A stretch of DNA of 64,000 nt from Arthrobacter sp. HY1533 (GCF_027568515.1 NZ_JANKZF010000006.1:186001-250000); one strand, 5' to 3'. Counted from the stretch's first letter, positions 45,466 through 54,777 are shown. Numbers and translations are program-made. The notes: generated from the letters alone by a model not told the origin.

Positions 45466-46374
45466 TCAGGCTGGCAGCTGGTAGCCGGCTTCTGAATGCT
45501 GGGCCAGGCCGTCCGCCACCAGGCCTGCCAGGGCGCGCTCCAGCTGGGGCGCGTGCGTGTTGAGGTCGTGCAGCTTGCCCAGTTCCGCGGCCAGTTCGGT
45601 GTGGGCGCGGGCAGCGTCTCCATCCCAGAACAGGTCGGCGTGCACGGGGGAGCCGGCCGCGCGCAGCACAGCCATGACGGCTCCGCGGACCTGCCGGTCG
45701 GTGCCTGCCCAGGGCTGGCCCTTGGGGATGTAGGTGGGTTCGGGCTGGCCCGCGGCAATCCAGGCGCACTGCTCGAGCACGGGGCACAGGCCGCACTTGG
45801 GGCTGCGCGCCGTGCAGACCACCGCGCCAAGTTCCATGACGGCGGCATTCCACAGCACCGATTCGCCGTCGTCCTCCGGGAGCAGCTCCGCAGCCAGTGC
45901 CATCTCGGCGGCCGTCAGCGCCGGCGCGGGCAGTGCCTGGCCCACCACGAGGCGGGCGTGCACGCGGCGGATGTTCGTGTCCACAACTGTGGTGCGTCGG
46001 CCAAAGGCGAAGGCAGCCACGGCGGCCGCTGTGTACGTGCCTACTCCGGGCAGCTCGAGAAGTTCCTCAAAGGTGTCTGGCACCTTCCCGCCGTGCTGTT
46101 CCACGATTTGTGCGGCAGCCGCATGCAGGCGCAGCGCCCGGCGGGGGTAGCCCAGCCGGCCCCAGGCCCGCAGCACCTCGGCGGCCGGGGCGGCGGCAAA
46201 GTCCGCGGGTGTGGGCCAGCGCCCCAGCCATTCCTCCCAGACCGGCTGCACGCGCACCACCGGCGTTTGCTGGAGCATGATCTCACTGACCAGGATCCCC
46301 CAGGGGGATGCGCCGCCGCGCCATGGCAGGTCCCTGGCCTCACGCAGGAACCAGTCCTGGATTTCCCGGTGCAA
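45466..46374 (-). CDS. mutY: A/G-specific adenine glycosylase
   Basis: 302 aa from TTG with AAGGAG 5 nt upstream. DLPWRGGASPWGILVSEIMLQQTPV and LLELPGVGTYTAAAVAAFAFG (helix-hairpin-helix), catalytic Asp in VVDTNIRRVHAR, and four iron-sulfur Cys in C-6-C-2-C-5-C form (CTARSPKCGLCPVLEQC). It removes adenine mispaired with 8-oxoguanine. It lacks the longer C-terminal MutT-like domain of E. coli MutY, as expected for short actinobacterial forms. Confidence 0.95.
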   Translation of the reverse strand: MHREIQDWFLREARDLPWRGGASPWGILVSEIMLQQTPVVRVQPVWEEWLGRWPTPADFAAAPAAEVLRAWGRLGYPRRALRLHAAAAQIVEQHGGKVPDTFEELLELPGVGTYTAAAVAAFAFGRRTTVVDTNIRRVHARLVVGQALPAPALTAAEMALAAELLPEDDGESVLWNAAVMELGAVVCTARSPKCGLCPVLEQCAWIAAGQPEPTYIPKGQPWAGTDRQVRGAVMAVLRAAGSPVHADLFWDGDAARAHTELAAELGKLHDLNTHAPQLERALAGLVADGLAQHSEAGYQLPA

Positions 46375-46513
46375 GCAAACTCCTTGAAGTCGAGCGATTC
46401 CCGGGACGCCTCACACGCCCCGCAGCATTCCACTCTAGGCCACCGGGCCGCAGGGGGCCTTTCTCACAGGAAGCACGGCGGCGTGGTTGGTGCGGGGCGC
46501 CCCGGGCCTTCGA

Positions 46514-46519
46514 TACCCT
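46514..46519 (+). promoter_or_regulatory. -10 box of a probable leaderless promoter
   Basis: TACCCT is 6 nt before the ATG at 46526; no ribosome site. Divergent from mutY in a 151-nt interval. Confidence 0.45.
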
Positions 46520-46525
46520 TTAGAC

Positions 46526-47176
46526 ATGGGAAACACAGGGAATCCGGGACGCGGCCGCACCTCCGCCGCACCCGCGCCCAGGGTTTCCGCCAAGGTTTAC
46601 CGCCGGCGCCGCCTCGTGGCGGCCATTCTGGCCCTGCTTGTGCTCGTGGCGATCGTGGCCGGTGGCTTCCTCGTGGCCGGCCTGCTGGGCGGGGGTTCCG
46701 CGGATGACGCCGGCACCAACCCGGCTGCCGATGGAGCCACGGCGAAACCCAAGGCTGCTGCGAAAGCCGGGACGCCGCCGTCGGCCGTGTGCGACGAGGC
46801 GGGCATCAAGGTCACAGCCGCCGTGGACAAGCCCGCCTACGGGCCGGAGGAGCTGCCGGTCCTGACCCTGCGCGTGACCAACTCCGGCAAGGCGCCCTGC
46901 GACATCAACGTGGGCACGAGCCAGATGCAGTACCAGGTCACCAGCGGCGAAGACATCATCTTCAACTCCAAGAACTGCCAGGTGGACCCTGGCGACCTAG
47001 TCAAGAACCTGGCGCCGGGCGCCTCGGAGACCGCAAACCTGGTGTGGAAGGTCAACCGCAACGCCCCCGGCTGCGAAAAAATGGTTTCCGTGCCGGGCAG
47101 GGGCGGGGCAACCTACGGCTTCGTGGCGACCCTGGGCAAGTGGTCCAGTGACAAGGTCACGTTCACGCTGCAGTAG
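46526..47176 (+). CDS. Membrane-anchored protein with extracytoplasmic beta domain
   Basis: 216 aa from ATG 46526, preceded by TACCCT 6 nt upstream. A basic N-terminus (about 1-35), one membrane segment (about 36-58: AAILALLVLVAIVAGGFLVAG), an Ala/Gly/Pro-rich spacer, then a domain of about 120 residues with four Cys (one in AVCDEAGIKVTA, one in KAPCDINVG, one in NCQVDPGD, one in PGCEKMV). It reads as an immunoglobulin-like fold. I do not recognise the family. It is transcribed divergently from mutY and towards disA. Confidence 0.75.
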   Translation: MGNTGNPGRGRTSAAPAPRVSAKVYRRRRLVAAILALLVLVAIVAGGFLVAGLLGGGSADDAGTNPAADGATAKPKAAAKAGTPPSAVCDEAGIKVTAAVDKPAYGPEELPVLTLRVTNSGKAPCDINVGTSQMQYQVTSGEDIIFNSKNCQVDPGDLVKNLAPGASETANLVWKVNRNAPGCEKMVSVPGRGGATYGFVATLGKWSSDKVTFTLQ

Positions 47177-47199
47177 GCGGCAGGCGCAGGCGTTTCCGC

Positions 47200-48270
47200 C
47201 TAGAGGAAGCGGTCCAGGAGGCTGGCCTCGGCAATGCGGGACAGGCCCTCGCGGACGTTGCGGGCACGCAGTTCGCCAATGCCATCCACCATCATGAGCT
47301 CGTCAATCGTGGCCGCCATCAGGTTCTGCAGCCCGCCAAAGTGGTCCACCAGGCGCCCGGCCACGGCACCTGGAACGGCCTTCAGGCCGGACACCAGGCG
47401 GTAGCCGCGCGGCTGGATGATGGCTTCCAGGGAGTCGTTGCCGCTGGCCAAGCCAACAATGTTGGCAATGAGGCTCAGGTCAATCAGGCTGGCCTGGTCG
47501 ATTTCCTGCAGTGCAGTCACGGCCGCGTCGACGTCGGTGGTTTCGGGATCGGTGTAGTCGCGGATCACCATGTCGGCACCTGAGCCGCGCGTGGTGGAAA
47601 GCTCTTCCAGCTGCAGCGACAGCAGCCGGCCGTCAACACCGAGCTCCAGGACGTAGGCGGCGATCTCCTCGGAAATGCGGCGCACCATCTCGTGGCGCTG
47701 CAAGGTGACGGCAACGTCGCGCACCGTGACCATGGCCTCGATCTCCAGGGCGGACAGTGAGCTGGTCACCTGGTCCAGCCGGGCGCGGTAGCGTTCAAGC
47801 GTGGCCAGGGCCTGGTTGGCGCGGGCCAGCACCTTCTCGGAACCCTCCAGCACGTAGCGCAGCCCGCCCACGTACAGGGCAATGATCTGCATGGACTGGC
47901 TGACGGAAACCACGGGGACGCCGGTCTGGATGGCGACGCGCTCGGCCGTGCGGTGGCGGGTGCCCGATTCCTGCGTTTCAATGCTGGGATCCGGAACCAG
48001 CTGGACTGCGGCGCGAATGATTTTCGTGGCGTCCTTGTCGCAGACAATGGCGCCGTCCATCTTGGCAAGTTCGCGCAGGCTTGTGGGGGCGAAGTCGATG
48101 CCAATTTCAAAGCCGCCGGAGCACAGGCTTTCAATGGTCCTGTCCGAACCGAGCACAATCAGTGCGCCCGTGCGGCCGCGAAGGATGCGTTCGAGCCCGT
48201 CACGCAGCGGCGTTCCCGGCGCAACGCGGGCAAGAGTGGCTTTCAGGGCCTCTTCGGGGCTGCGAATCAT
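47200..48270 (-). CDS. disA: DNA integrity scanning diadenylate cyclase DisA
   Basis: 356 aa from ATG 48270 with GAAGGAA upstream. DAC domain: DGAIVCD and SGTRHRTAERVA provide the DGA and RHR motifs for c-di-AMP synthesis. A helical linker and C-terminal HhH domain (IDELMMVDGIGELRARNV) bind branched DNA. It couples c-di-AMP production to DNA state. The radA gene precedes it after 197 nt that hold no gene, only GC-rich hairpins; a TATCAT box (48320-48325, minus) may be its own promoter. Confidence 0.96.
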   Translation of the reverse strand: MIRSPEEALKATLARVAPGTPLRDGLERILRGRTGALIVLGSDRTIESLCSGGFEIGIDFAPTSLRELAKMDGAIVCDKDATKIIRAAVQLVPDPSIETQESGTRHRTAERVAIQTGVPVVSVSQSMQIIALYVGGLRYVLEGSEKVLARANQALATLERYRARLDQVTSSLSALEIEAMVTVRDVAVTLQRHEMVRRISEEIAAYVLELGVDGRLLSLQLEELSTTRGSGADMVIRDYTDPETTDVDAAVTALQEIDQASLIDLSLIANIVGLASGNDSLEAIIQPRGYRLVSGLKAVPGAVAGRLVDHFGGLQNLMAATIDELMMVDGIGELRARNVREGLSRIAEASLLDRFL

Positions 48271-48467
48271 GGGCAGTTCCTTCTTTTCAAGCACGGGAAT
48301 CCGCGCAAGTCACAATGCCATGATAGTGGGAACGGGCCCGGGTTGCCGGGCGGCAGGGCCATCGGCGACGCGCATCTTGACCGATCTGTGTCCTTTGCCC
48401 GATCCCGGCGGTCCCGGAGACGTGCCGGGGCCGCCGGGGCACGCCGCAACGGGCGCCCCGAGGGCAC

Positions 48468-49886
48468 TTAGCCCAGCTTGAGGCTCGGTTCCGGCATGCC
48501 GTGCAGGATGATCTCCGTGGCCTCCGCAATGTGGTCAATTTCCCTGACCTTGAAGTCCGGCGGGACGGTGCCGAAGCCCGTGGGGCTCCGCGGGACGATG
48601 GCGTGGGTGTAGCCCAGCCGGCTGGCCTCCATGATCCGCTGGTTGATGCCCGGCACGGGCCGCACCTCCCCGGCCAGCCCCACCTCGCCGAACGCCACCA
48701 ACTTGCCATGCACGGGTATTGCGGTCTTGGCCGAGACAATGGACAGCGCCACGGCCAGGTCCATGGCCGGCTCGCTCAGGCGGGCACCGCCCACGGTTGC
48801 CACGTAGCTGTCGTCGGCGTCCAGGCGCAGTCCGGCCCGCTGCTGCAACACAGCCAGCAGCATGCCCACGCGCGTGGAGTCCAGGCCGGAGACCGTGCGC
48901 CGCGGCGAGGAGCCGAGGGCCGGGGTCAGCAGCGCCTGCACCTCGGCCAGCAGGGGGCGCCGGCCCTCCATGGTCACGCTGATGCAGGTGCCGGAAACGG
49001 GCTGGGCCGTGCGGGAGGTGAACAGCCCACTGGGGTCGGCCAGCCCCTCGATGCCGTCGTCGGTCAAATCAAAGCAGCCCACCTCGTCCGTCTGCCCGTA
49101 CCTGTTCTTCACGGCCCGCAGCAGGCGCAGGCGCGAGTGGCGCTCGCCGTCGAACTGGCAGACCACATCCACCAGGTGCTCGAGCAGGCGCGGCCCGGCG
49201 ATGGAGCCGTCCTTGGTCACGTGGCCCACCAGCAGCGTTGTCATGTTCAGCCGCTTTGCCGCGGCAATGAGGGACGCCGCCACCTCGCGGACTTGGGATA
49301 CGCCGCCGGCGGCACCGTCCACCATGGTGCTGCTGAAGGTCTGCACGGAGTCCACGATCAGCAGGGCCGGCTGCACGGCCTCAACCTGCCCCAGCGCCGT
49401 GCCGAGGTCAGTTTCGGCACCGAGGTACAGGGTGTCGGCAACCGCGCCGATGCGCTCGGCCCGCAGCTTGACCTGGGCGGCGGATTCCTCGCCCGTGAGG
49501 TAGAGGACCTTTTGCGGCTCCCGGCCGTGTACGTTGCGGGCAAACTTTGCGGCCACGTCCAGCAGGAGCGTGGATTTTCCGACGCCGGGTTCCCCCGCCA
49601 GCAGGATCACGGCGCCCGGGACCATGCCGCCGCCCAGGACGCGGTCCAGCTCGGGCACGCCGGTGAGGTTGTGTGCGGCCTTGGAGGCGTCCACGTCCGC
49701 GATGAGCTGGGCCGGGCGCACCACGGTGGTTGCGGCAGTGGTCCGGACCACCACGGAGCCGATCTCCTCAAGGGTGCCCCAGGCCTGGCATTCCCCGCAG
49801 CGGCCTACCCACTTCACGGCCGTCCAGCCGCATTCGGTGCAGCGGAAGTTCTGCCCGGCGTTTGTCTTTGTGCTCTTTGCTGCCAT
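48468..49886 (-). CDS. radA: DNA repair protein RadA (Sms)
   Basis: 472 aa. A C4 zinc finger (CTECGWTAVKWVGRCGEC, residues 16-33), RecA-like core with Walker A GEPGVGKST, the RadA-specific KNRYG (here Tyr for the usual Phe) in VKNRYGQTDEVGCF, and a Lon-like C-terminal domain (MDLAVALSIVSAKT; AFGEVGLAGEVR). It helps process recombination intermediates. In many bacteria it interacts with DisA, and the pair is adjacent here. Confidence 0.96.
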   Translation of the reverse strand: MAAKSTKTNAGQNFRCTECGWTAVKWVGRCGECQAWGTLEEIGSVVVRTTAATTVVRPAQLIADVDASKAAHNLTGVPELDRVLGGGMVPGAVILLAGEPGVGKSTLLLDVAAKFARNVHGREPQKVLYLTGEESAAQVKLRAERIGAVADTLYLGAETDLGTALGQVEAVQPALLIVDSVQTFSSTMVDGAAGGVSQVREVAASLIAAAKRLNMTTLLVGHVTKDGSIAGPRLLEHLVDVVCQFDGERHSRLRLLRAVKNRYGQTDEVGCFDLTDDGIEGLADPSGLFTSRTAQPVSGTCISVTMEGRRPLLAEVQALLTPALGSSPRRTVSGLDSTRVGMLLAVLQQRAGLRLDADDSYVATVGGARLSEPAMDLAVALSIVSAKTAIPVHGKLVAFGEVGLAGEVRPVPGINQRIMEASRLGYTHAIVPRSPTGFGTVPPDFKVREIDHIAEATEIILHGMPEPSLKLG

Positions 49887-49919
49887 GGTTCAACCCTAGC
49901 GCCGGGGTGTGACACGCGG

Positions 49920-49937
49920 GGCCCGTCCGTGCGGGCC
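49920..49937 (-). terminator. Short hairpin at the end of the FUSC gene
   Basis: GGCCCG and CGGGCC pair around TCCGTG, touching the stop codon. No T-run; low certainty. Confidence 0.35.
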
Positions 49938-51070
49938 TACAGCTTGGGCAGCAGGTCCCTGGCCTCGGAGGGCTCCATCTTGGCCGCCTCGAGCAGGTCC
50001 ACCATGAGGGTGCGGAAGAGCAGCACCAGGGTCTCTCCCTCCATGCGTGTGATCTCCAGTTTGCTCGGGTGCAGCCGGATTGCGACGTCGGCCAGCGAGT
50101 CCCGTGCGTGGGACATCGCCGCGTCGGATGAGGCATGGGACAGGGCCGCACCCAGTTCGTCCACGGCGGCGGCCGTCTCGCCGATGACCTCGGCCAGGTG
50201 CATGGATCCGGCGTCGGACAGCGCGGCGTTGTTGATGGCGCTCGCCAGCCGGCGGGCCAGGACTCGGCTGGAGCGCATGGCGTAGTCCACCCGCTCCATG
50301 AGCCTGGCCATGCCGTCCACCTCCTGCAGGTGCCGCCGGTACATGGGTGCCAGCCTGGCGATCTCCATGGACCCCCGCAGCCCTTGGCGCATGGAGTCGA
50401 TGCGGGCCTGCTGGCTCCGGGCGCGGACCAGGGCGTGCCAGGCGGTGGTGGCGTCGTTGTAGGACAGTGCCGAGGCGCACTCCCGCAGCACCAGGGAGAG
50501 TTCGCCCAGGACCTCCTTGAGGTCATCCCTGGGTTCGCGGCGCGGATCCCTGGGCACCAGGAACGTCACGGCCAGGGCGAAGCAGCCGCCCACCACGGCG
50601 TCGATGCTGCGGGTGAACGGCCCGCCGGCGGGGATGGGCAGCAGCACGACCAGCAGGGACTGGAGCCCCAGCTGGGTGGTGAAAATGGCCCCGCTGTCCA
50701 GGAAACGGGCCAGCAGGATGGACAGGAACAGCACCAGGGCTGCCTGCCAGATGCCCGATCCCAGCCAGTGCAGCAGCAGGTCGCCCACCGCAATGCCGAT
50801 GGTGCAGCCCAGGCCCACCTCCAGGACCCGGCGCAGGCGCGGGTCACGGGAGAAGCCCAGGGCAATGATGGCGCTCGTGGCGGCAAACAGGGGGCCCTGG
50901 TGGCCCAGGACGAGTTGCGAAAAGTAGTAGGCACCCACGGCACAGATGGCCATCATGAATGCCGGGAGGATTGAATTCATGCTGCGCCGCAGGCCCAGGC
51001 GGGCACGCCGCTTCAGGAATCGTGCGGTGGCGGCCTGTCGGGACGGCAGGCCGGTGGCTGAGTCCGGCAT
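49937..51070 (-). CDS. FUSC-family membrane protein
   Basis: 377 aa. Five to six N-terminal hydrophobic segments (about 33-170: MAICAVGAYYFSQLVLG; LGLQSLLVVLLPIPAGG; GGCFALAVTFLVP) followed by a long helical cytoplasmic part with many Ala, Leu and Arg. The pattern is that of fusaric-acid-resistance/aromatic-acid exporter proteins (FUSC, ArAE). The substrate is unknown. It is separated from the MarR gene by a strong terminator. Confidence 0.8.
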   Translation of the reverse strand: MPDSATGLPSRQAATARFLKRRARLGLRRSMNSILPAFMMAICAVGAYYFSQLVLGHQGPLFAATSAIIALGFSRDPRLRRVLEVGLGCTIGIAVGDLLLHWLGSGIWQAALVLFLSILLARFLDSGAIFTTQLGLQSLLVVLLPIPAGGPFTRSIDAVVGGCFALAVTFLVPRDPRREPRDDLKEVLGELSLVLRECASALSYNDATTAWHALVRARSQQARIDSMRQGLRGSMEIARLAPMYRRHLQEVDGMARLMERVDYAMRSSRVLARRLASAINNAALSDAGSMHLAEVIGETAAAVDELGAALSHASSDAAMSHARDSLADVAIRLHPSKLEITRMEGETLVLLFRTLMVDLLEAAKMEPSEARDLLPKL

Positions 51071-51090
51071 GCTGCCAAGTCTATGCGTGA

Positions 51091-51124
51091 GGGGCTCCCC
51101 GCGACGTGCATCGCGGGGAGCCCC
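51091..51124. terminator. Terminator between MarR and FUSC genes
   Basis: GGGGCTCCCCGCGA and TCGCGGGGAGCCCC form a perfect 14-bp stem around CGTGCA. It ends the MarR-exporter transcript before the next minus-strand gene. Confidence 0.8.
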
Positions 51125-51149
51125 TGTTGGTGTCCGGTGTTCCGGCGGC

Positions 51150-51641
51150 TCAGCCGGTGGTTTCGTTCAGCTTGGCCAGGAGATCGGCCAGCCGGCGGAC
51201 CTCGGCGGGCTCCCACTGTGAGAGCTTGTCCACGAGCAGCTGCCGGGCGCCGAGCTGGGTTTCCCTGTAGCGCTCCCGCGTGGGCGCGGTCATGTCCACC
51301 AGCGTGGCCCGCCCGTCGCCGGGGTCGGCCGTGCGGGAAACCAGGCCGAGCTCCTCGAGCTGCTTGACGATCCGGCTGAGCGTGGCCTTGTCCGCCTCCA
51401 GCCCGCGGGCCAGCTCAGACTGCTGCATTGGCCCGGAGCGGAACAGCAGCATCAGCACCTTGAAGCCCATTGGCTGCAGGCCCGGATGGATTGCCGCGGC
51501 CCGGTATTTCAGGTTCTTCCGTGCCGAGACCATCATGTTGGACAGCTGGTTTTGCGTGTCCTCGATGGCGCCCGCCAGCTCCGGGTCCTGCGGGAGTTCC
51601 GGGCCCGGAGCCCCATTGCAGGGATTGACGACGTCGGCCAT
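51150..51641 (-). CDS. MarR-family regulator of the DHA2 exporter
   Basis: 163 aa. Helix then winged helix: MQQSELARGLEADKATLSRIVKQLEELGLVSRTADPGDGRATLVDMT, with the Asp/Arg wing (DPGDGRAT) typical of MarR. It is encoded 2 nt after the exporter stop, so both are on one transcript. A palindrome in the promoter is the probable binding site; ligand binding would release it. Confidence 0.92.
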   Translation of the reverse strand: MADVVNPCNGAPGPELPQDPELAGAIEDTQNQLSNMMVSARKNLKYRAAAIHPGLQPMGFKVLMLLFRSGPMQQSELARGLEADKATLSRIVKQLEELGLVSRTADPGDGRATLVDMTAPTRERYRETQLGARQLLVDKLSQWEPAEVRRLADLLAKLNETTG

Positions 51642-51643
51642 GC

Positions 51644-53350
51644 TCAGACCCGCTCGATCGCGCCGGTGTTGGGGGTGGCGGCAATGCTTGCCTCGCTGAC
51701 CTCGGCGAGGACCAGCTCGGCCTCCTCCATGGCGGGGTGGCCCTTGGCGTCCGCGGCGTCGCTCTTCTCGCGCTGGTCGCGCGTCTGGTTGCTCAGCGGC
51801 AGGTTGGGCAGGAAGGCCACCGCAAGGATGGTCAGGATGCTCAGCGGCGCGGCAATCATGAAGATGTAGGCCACGGAGTCGCCGTAGACGGATTCAATGA
51901 TGACCCGGATTGAATCGGGCAGGGTGTGGACGGAGGGGATGTTGCCGCTGGCCAGTGCGGCCCCGACCTCCTTGCCCTTTTCGCCCAGGGCGCCGATGGC
52001 GGCCTGCAGCTCACCGGTGCGGCCGGCCATGGTGTCCACAACCTTCGTGGCCATGAGGGCGCCCAGCACGGAGACGCCGATGGTGCCGCCCAGTGAGCGG
52101 AAGAAGGCGATGCCGGAGCTGGCCACGCCGATCTCGGCCGGGGTGACAGCGTTTTGCACAATCAGCACCAGGTTCTGCATGACCATGCCCAGGCCCGCGC
52201 CGAGGATGAACATGAACAGGGAGACCAGGATGAAGTTGGTGTCGTAGTGGATGGTCCCGAGCAGGTACAGGCCCGCCAGCTGCAGCAGGGATCCGGTGAC
52301 CATGATGGCCTTCCACTTGCCGAACTTGGAGATCATGGCCCCGCCAATGGTGGAAATGATGAGCAGGCCGGCCATCATGGGGATGGTCATGAGGCCCGAC
52401 TGTGTGGCGTTGGCGCCGCGGGCCAGCTGCATGTACTGGGCCAGGAACACTGAGGTGCCGAACATGGACACACCAACGGAAATCGAGGCCACCACGGAGA
52501 GGGTGAAGGTGGTGTTCTTGAACATGGTCAGCGGGATGATGGGCTCGGCGGCCTTGAACTCCGCAATGACGAAGGCGACCAGGGCGGCAATGGCCCCGCC
52601 CACCATCCACGCCGAGGTGGGGCTGGCCCATTCGAAGTCCTTGCCGGCCAGGGAGACCCAGATCAGCAGCAGGGAGACGCCGGCTGACAGAAGCACAATT
52701 CCGGCGTAGTCAATGCTGACCTTGCGCTTCTTCTGGGCCGGGAGGTGCAGCGTCTTTTGAATCAGGAGGATTGCAACCACGGCGAAGGGCAGTGCCACGA
52801 AGAAGTTCCAGCGCCAGTTGATGGCGTCGGTGATGAAGCCGCCGATGAGCGGGCCGCCCACGGTGCCCAGTGCCATGACGGCGCCGAACAATCCCATGTA
52901 CTTGCCGCGTTCACGCGGGGAGATGATGTCCGCCATGACGATCTGGCTCAGGGCGGTCAGGCCGCCGGCGCCCAGGCCCTGGAAGACGCGCATGGTGATG
53001 AGCATCGAGGTGTCCTGCGAGAAACCGGCAATGGCGGAAGCCACCACGAAGATCACCAGTGAGAGCTGCAGCAGCAGCTTGCGGTTGGACAGGTCCGCGA
53101 GCTTGCCCCAGATGGGGGTGGAGATGGTGGTGGCCAGCAGGGTTGCCGTGACCACCCAGGTGTAGGCAGTCTGGTCGCCATTGAGATCGGACAGGATCAC
53201 CGGCAGGGACGTCGAGACGACTGTGCCGGCCAGGATGGAGACGAACATGCCCATGAGCAGGCCTGTGAGGGACTGGATCACCTGGCGGTGGGTCATGCCC
53301 GAGTCTGACAGCCCGGGGGCTGCCTTTGCTGTGCTGGTTGTCTGGGACAA
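51644..53350 (-). CDS. DHA2-family (14-TM) MFS drug exporter
   Basis: 568 aa. About 14 membrane segments. Motif A in GKLADLSNRKLLLQ, motif C in GLFGAVMALGTVGGPLIGGF, typical of EmrB/QacA proton antiporters. The cytosolic tail is acidic (REKSDAADAK). Its promoter (TTGTCC-17-TATAGT) is overlapped by an AGTTGA/TCAACT dyad, and the MarR gene is in the same operon, so expression is probably induced by a toxic compound. Drug specificity cannot be told. Confidence 0.92.
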   Translation of the reverse strand: MSQTTSTAKAAPGLSDSGMTHRQVIQSLTGLLMGMFVSILAGTVVSTSLPVILSDLNGDQTAYTWVVTATLLATTISTPIWGKLADLSNRKLLLQLSLVIFVVASAIAGFSQDTSMLITMRVFQGLGAGGLTALSQIVMADIISPRERGKYMGLFGAVMALGTVGGPLIGGFITDAINWRWNFFVALPFAVVAILLIQKTLHLPAQKKRKVSIDYAGIVLLSAGVSLLLIWVSLAGKDFEWASPTSAWMVGGAIAALVAFVIAEFKAAEPIIPLTMFKNTTFTLSVVASISVGVSMFGTSVFLAQYMQLARGANATQSGLMTIPMMAGLLIISTIGGAMISKFGKWKAIMVTGSLLQLAGLYLLGTIHYDTNFILVSLFMFILGAGLGMVMQNLVLIVQNAVTPAEIGVASSGIAFFRSLGGTIGVSVLGALMATKVVDTMAGRTGELQAAIGALGEKGKEVGAALASGNIPSVHTLPDSIRVIIESVYGDSVAYIFMIAAPLSILTILAVAFLPNLPLSNQTRDQREKSDAADAKGHPAMEEAELVLAEVSEASIAATPNTGAIERV

Positions 53351-53377
53351 GAGGGCTCCAATAAGTGGCCGGAAGAA

Positions 53378-53395
53378 AGTTGATGTATGTCAACT
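53378..53395 (-). promoter_or_regulatory. Probable MarR operator
   Basis: AGTTGA and TCAACT, 6 nt apart, form an 18-bp dyad just after the -10 box of the exporter promoter, 28 nt upstream of the start codon. Confidence 0.7.
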
Positions 53396-53421
53396 ATATG
53401 GAATTGGTTGCCCTGGGACAA
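53393..53421 (-). promoter_or_regulatory. Promoter of the exporter-MarR operon
   Basis: On the minus strand: TTGTCC (53416-53421), 17-nt spacer, TATAGT (53393-53398). Confidence 0.65.
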
Positions 53422-53558
53422 CAGTTTTTTGCTGTGAGCTGCGTCAAGTTTCCGGCTTGTGGCTCGCGGGCCCCGCCCTCCCGGCCACGGCGGCAGGTGC
53501 GCCCGCAGCGGGGCGGATGTGACCGGCGTCGTACGTGGGGCACAAGAATCCCCGCAGC

Positions 53559-53580
53559 GTTAACCTTCCGTTCACCCGGC
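53559..53580 (+). promoter_or_regulatory. PHO box upstream of pstS
   Basis: Two direct repeats, GTTAACCTTCC and GTTCACCCGGC, 11 nt each, match the PhoP-binding PHO box known from Streptomyces. A TTCACC -35-like element (53571-53576) overlaps the second repeat, and TTACCT (53594-53599) is 17 nt further, so phosphate starvation control is very likely. The interval from 53422 to 53558 shows nothing else. Confidence 0.8.
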
Positions 53581-53658
53581 GGGGGCCGGTGCTTTACCTG
53601 TGGACCCTAATGTCAAAGGGTAATGAATCGGAATGCAACCCATCGAAGAGGTAAAAGC

Positions 53659-54777
53659 GTGAAGGCACTTCACATTGGCCGCGTGGCAGCCGTACTGGCT
53701 GTTGGCTCACTGGCACTTACGGCATGCGGCACCGACAGCGTGGTGACCCCGCCGGCCGGCGCAAACACCAGCGCAGCAGGCCCAGCCGTCACCGGCACGC
53801 TCACCGGAACGGGCGCCAGCTCCATCTCCGCAGCCATGGACGCCTGGAAGGCCGGCTTCGAGTCCGCCAACTCCGGCGCCAAGATCCAGTACTCACCCGA
53901 AGGCTCGGGCGCAGGGCGCAAGGCCCTGATCGCAGGCGCCGTTCAGTTCGCCGGCTCCGATGCCTACATGCAGGATGAGGAACTCGCCTCCGCCAAGGAA
54001 AAGTGCGGCCCCGCCGGCGCCATCAACATCCCCTGGTACATCTCCCCGATCGCTGTCGCATTCAACGTTGAAGGGGTCAAGGACCTCAAGCTCGACGCCG
54101 ACACCATCGCCAAGATCTTCCGCGGCGAGATCAAGAACTGGAACGACCCCGCCATCAAGGCCGCCAACCCGGACGCAAAGCTGCCGGATCTGGCCATCAC
54201 GCCCGTGCACCGCTCGGACAACTCCGGCACCACGCAGAACTTCACTGACTACCTGGCCGCAGCCGCCAAGACCGTCTGGTCCGACAAGGCCTCGGGCGAC
54301 TGGCCCACCAGCCTGCCGGGCGAAAACGCCAAGGGCACCTCCGGTGTGGTCAAGACCGTCACCGAGACCGCCGGCGCCATCACCTACGCCGATGACTCCG
54401 CAGTCACCGACGCCATGGGCAAGGTTGAGCTGAAGGTTGGCGACAGCTACGTCCCCGTCACCGCCGAGGCTGCCGCCAAGGCCGTTGACCTGGCAACGGT
54501 TGTTGAAGGCCGCGCCGCCAACGACCTCTCGCTCAAGCTGGACCGCACCACCACAGTTGCCGGGGCCTACCCCGCAGTGCTGGTGTCCTACGGCGTCTTC
54601 TGCGCCAGCTACCCGGACGCCGCAACGGCCGACCTGGTGAAGGCATTCGGTGCCTTCGCACTGAGCGACGAGGGCCAGAAGCAGGCGGCAGAGGCAGCCA
54701 AGAGCGCACCGCTCTCCGCCGAGCTGGCAGCGAAGGCCAAGACGGCCCTCGAATCCATCAGCTCCGGCACCAAGTAA
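53659..54777 (+). CDS. pstS: Phosphate ABC transporter substrate-binding lipoprotein
   Basis: 372 aa from GTG 53659 (AAGAGG upstream), which gives a normal lipoprotein signal ending in LALTAC; an ATG at 53623 would add 12 residues. TGTGASSISAAMDAWKAGF, VHRSDNSGTTQNFTDYL and AITYADDSAV are the phosphate-binding loops (SGTT). It captures phosphate on the outer membrane face and hands it to PstCAB. First gene of the pst operon, under a PHO box. Confidence 0.95.
   Translation: MKALHIGRVAAVLAVGSLALTACGTDSVVTPPAGANTSAAGPAVTGTLTGTGASSISAAMDAWKAGFESANSGAKIQYSPEGSGAGRKALIAGAVQFAGSDAYMQDEELASAKEKCGPAGAINIPWYISPIAVAFNVEGVKDLKLDADTIAKIFRGEIKNWNDPAIKAANPDAKLPDLAITPVHRSDNSGTTQNFTDYLAAAAKTVWSDKASGDWPTSLPGENAKGTSGVVKTVTETAGAITYADDSAVTDAMGKVELKVGDSYVPVTAEAAAKAVDLATVVEGRAANDLSLKLDRTTTVAGAYPAVLVSYGVFCASYPDAATADLVKAFGAFALSDEGQKQAAEAAKSAPLSAELAAKAKTALESISSGTK

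Noticed and set aside
53365-53610. 81-aa plus-strand ORF across the exporter-pstS interval
   Set aside because: It overlaps the exporter promoter and the PHO box and has no domain.
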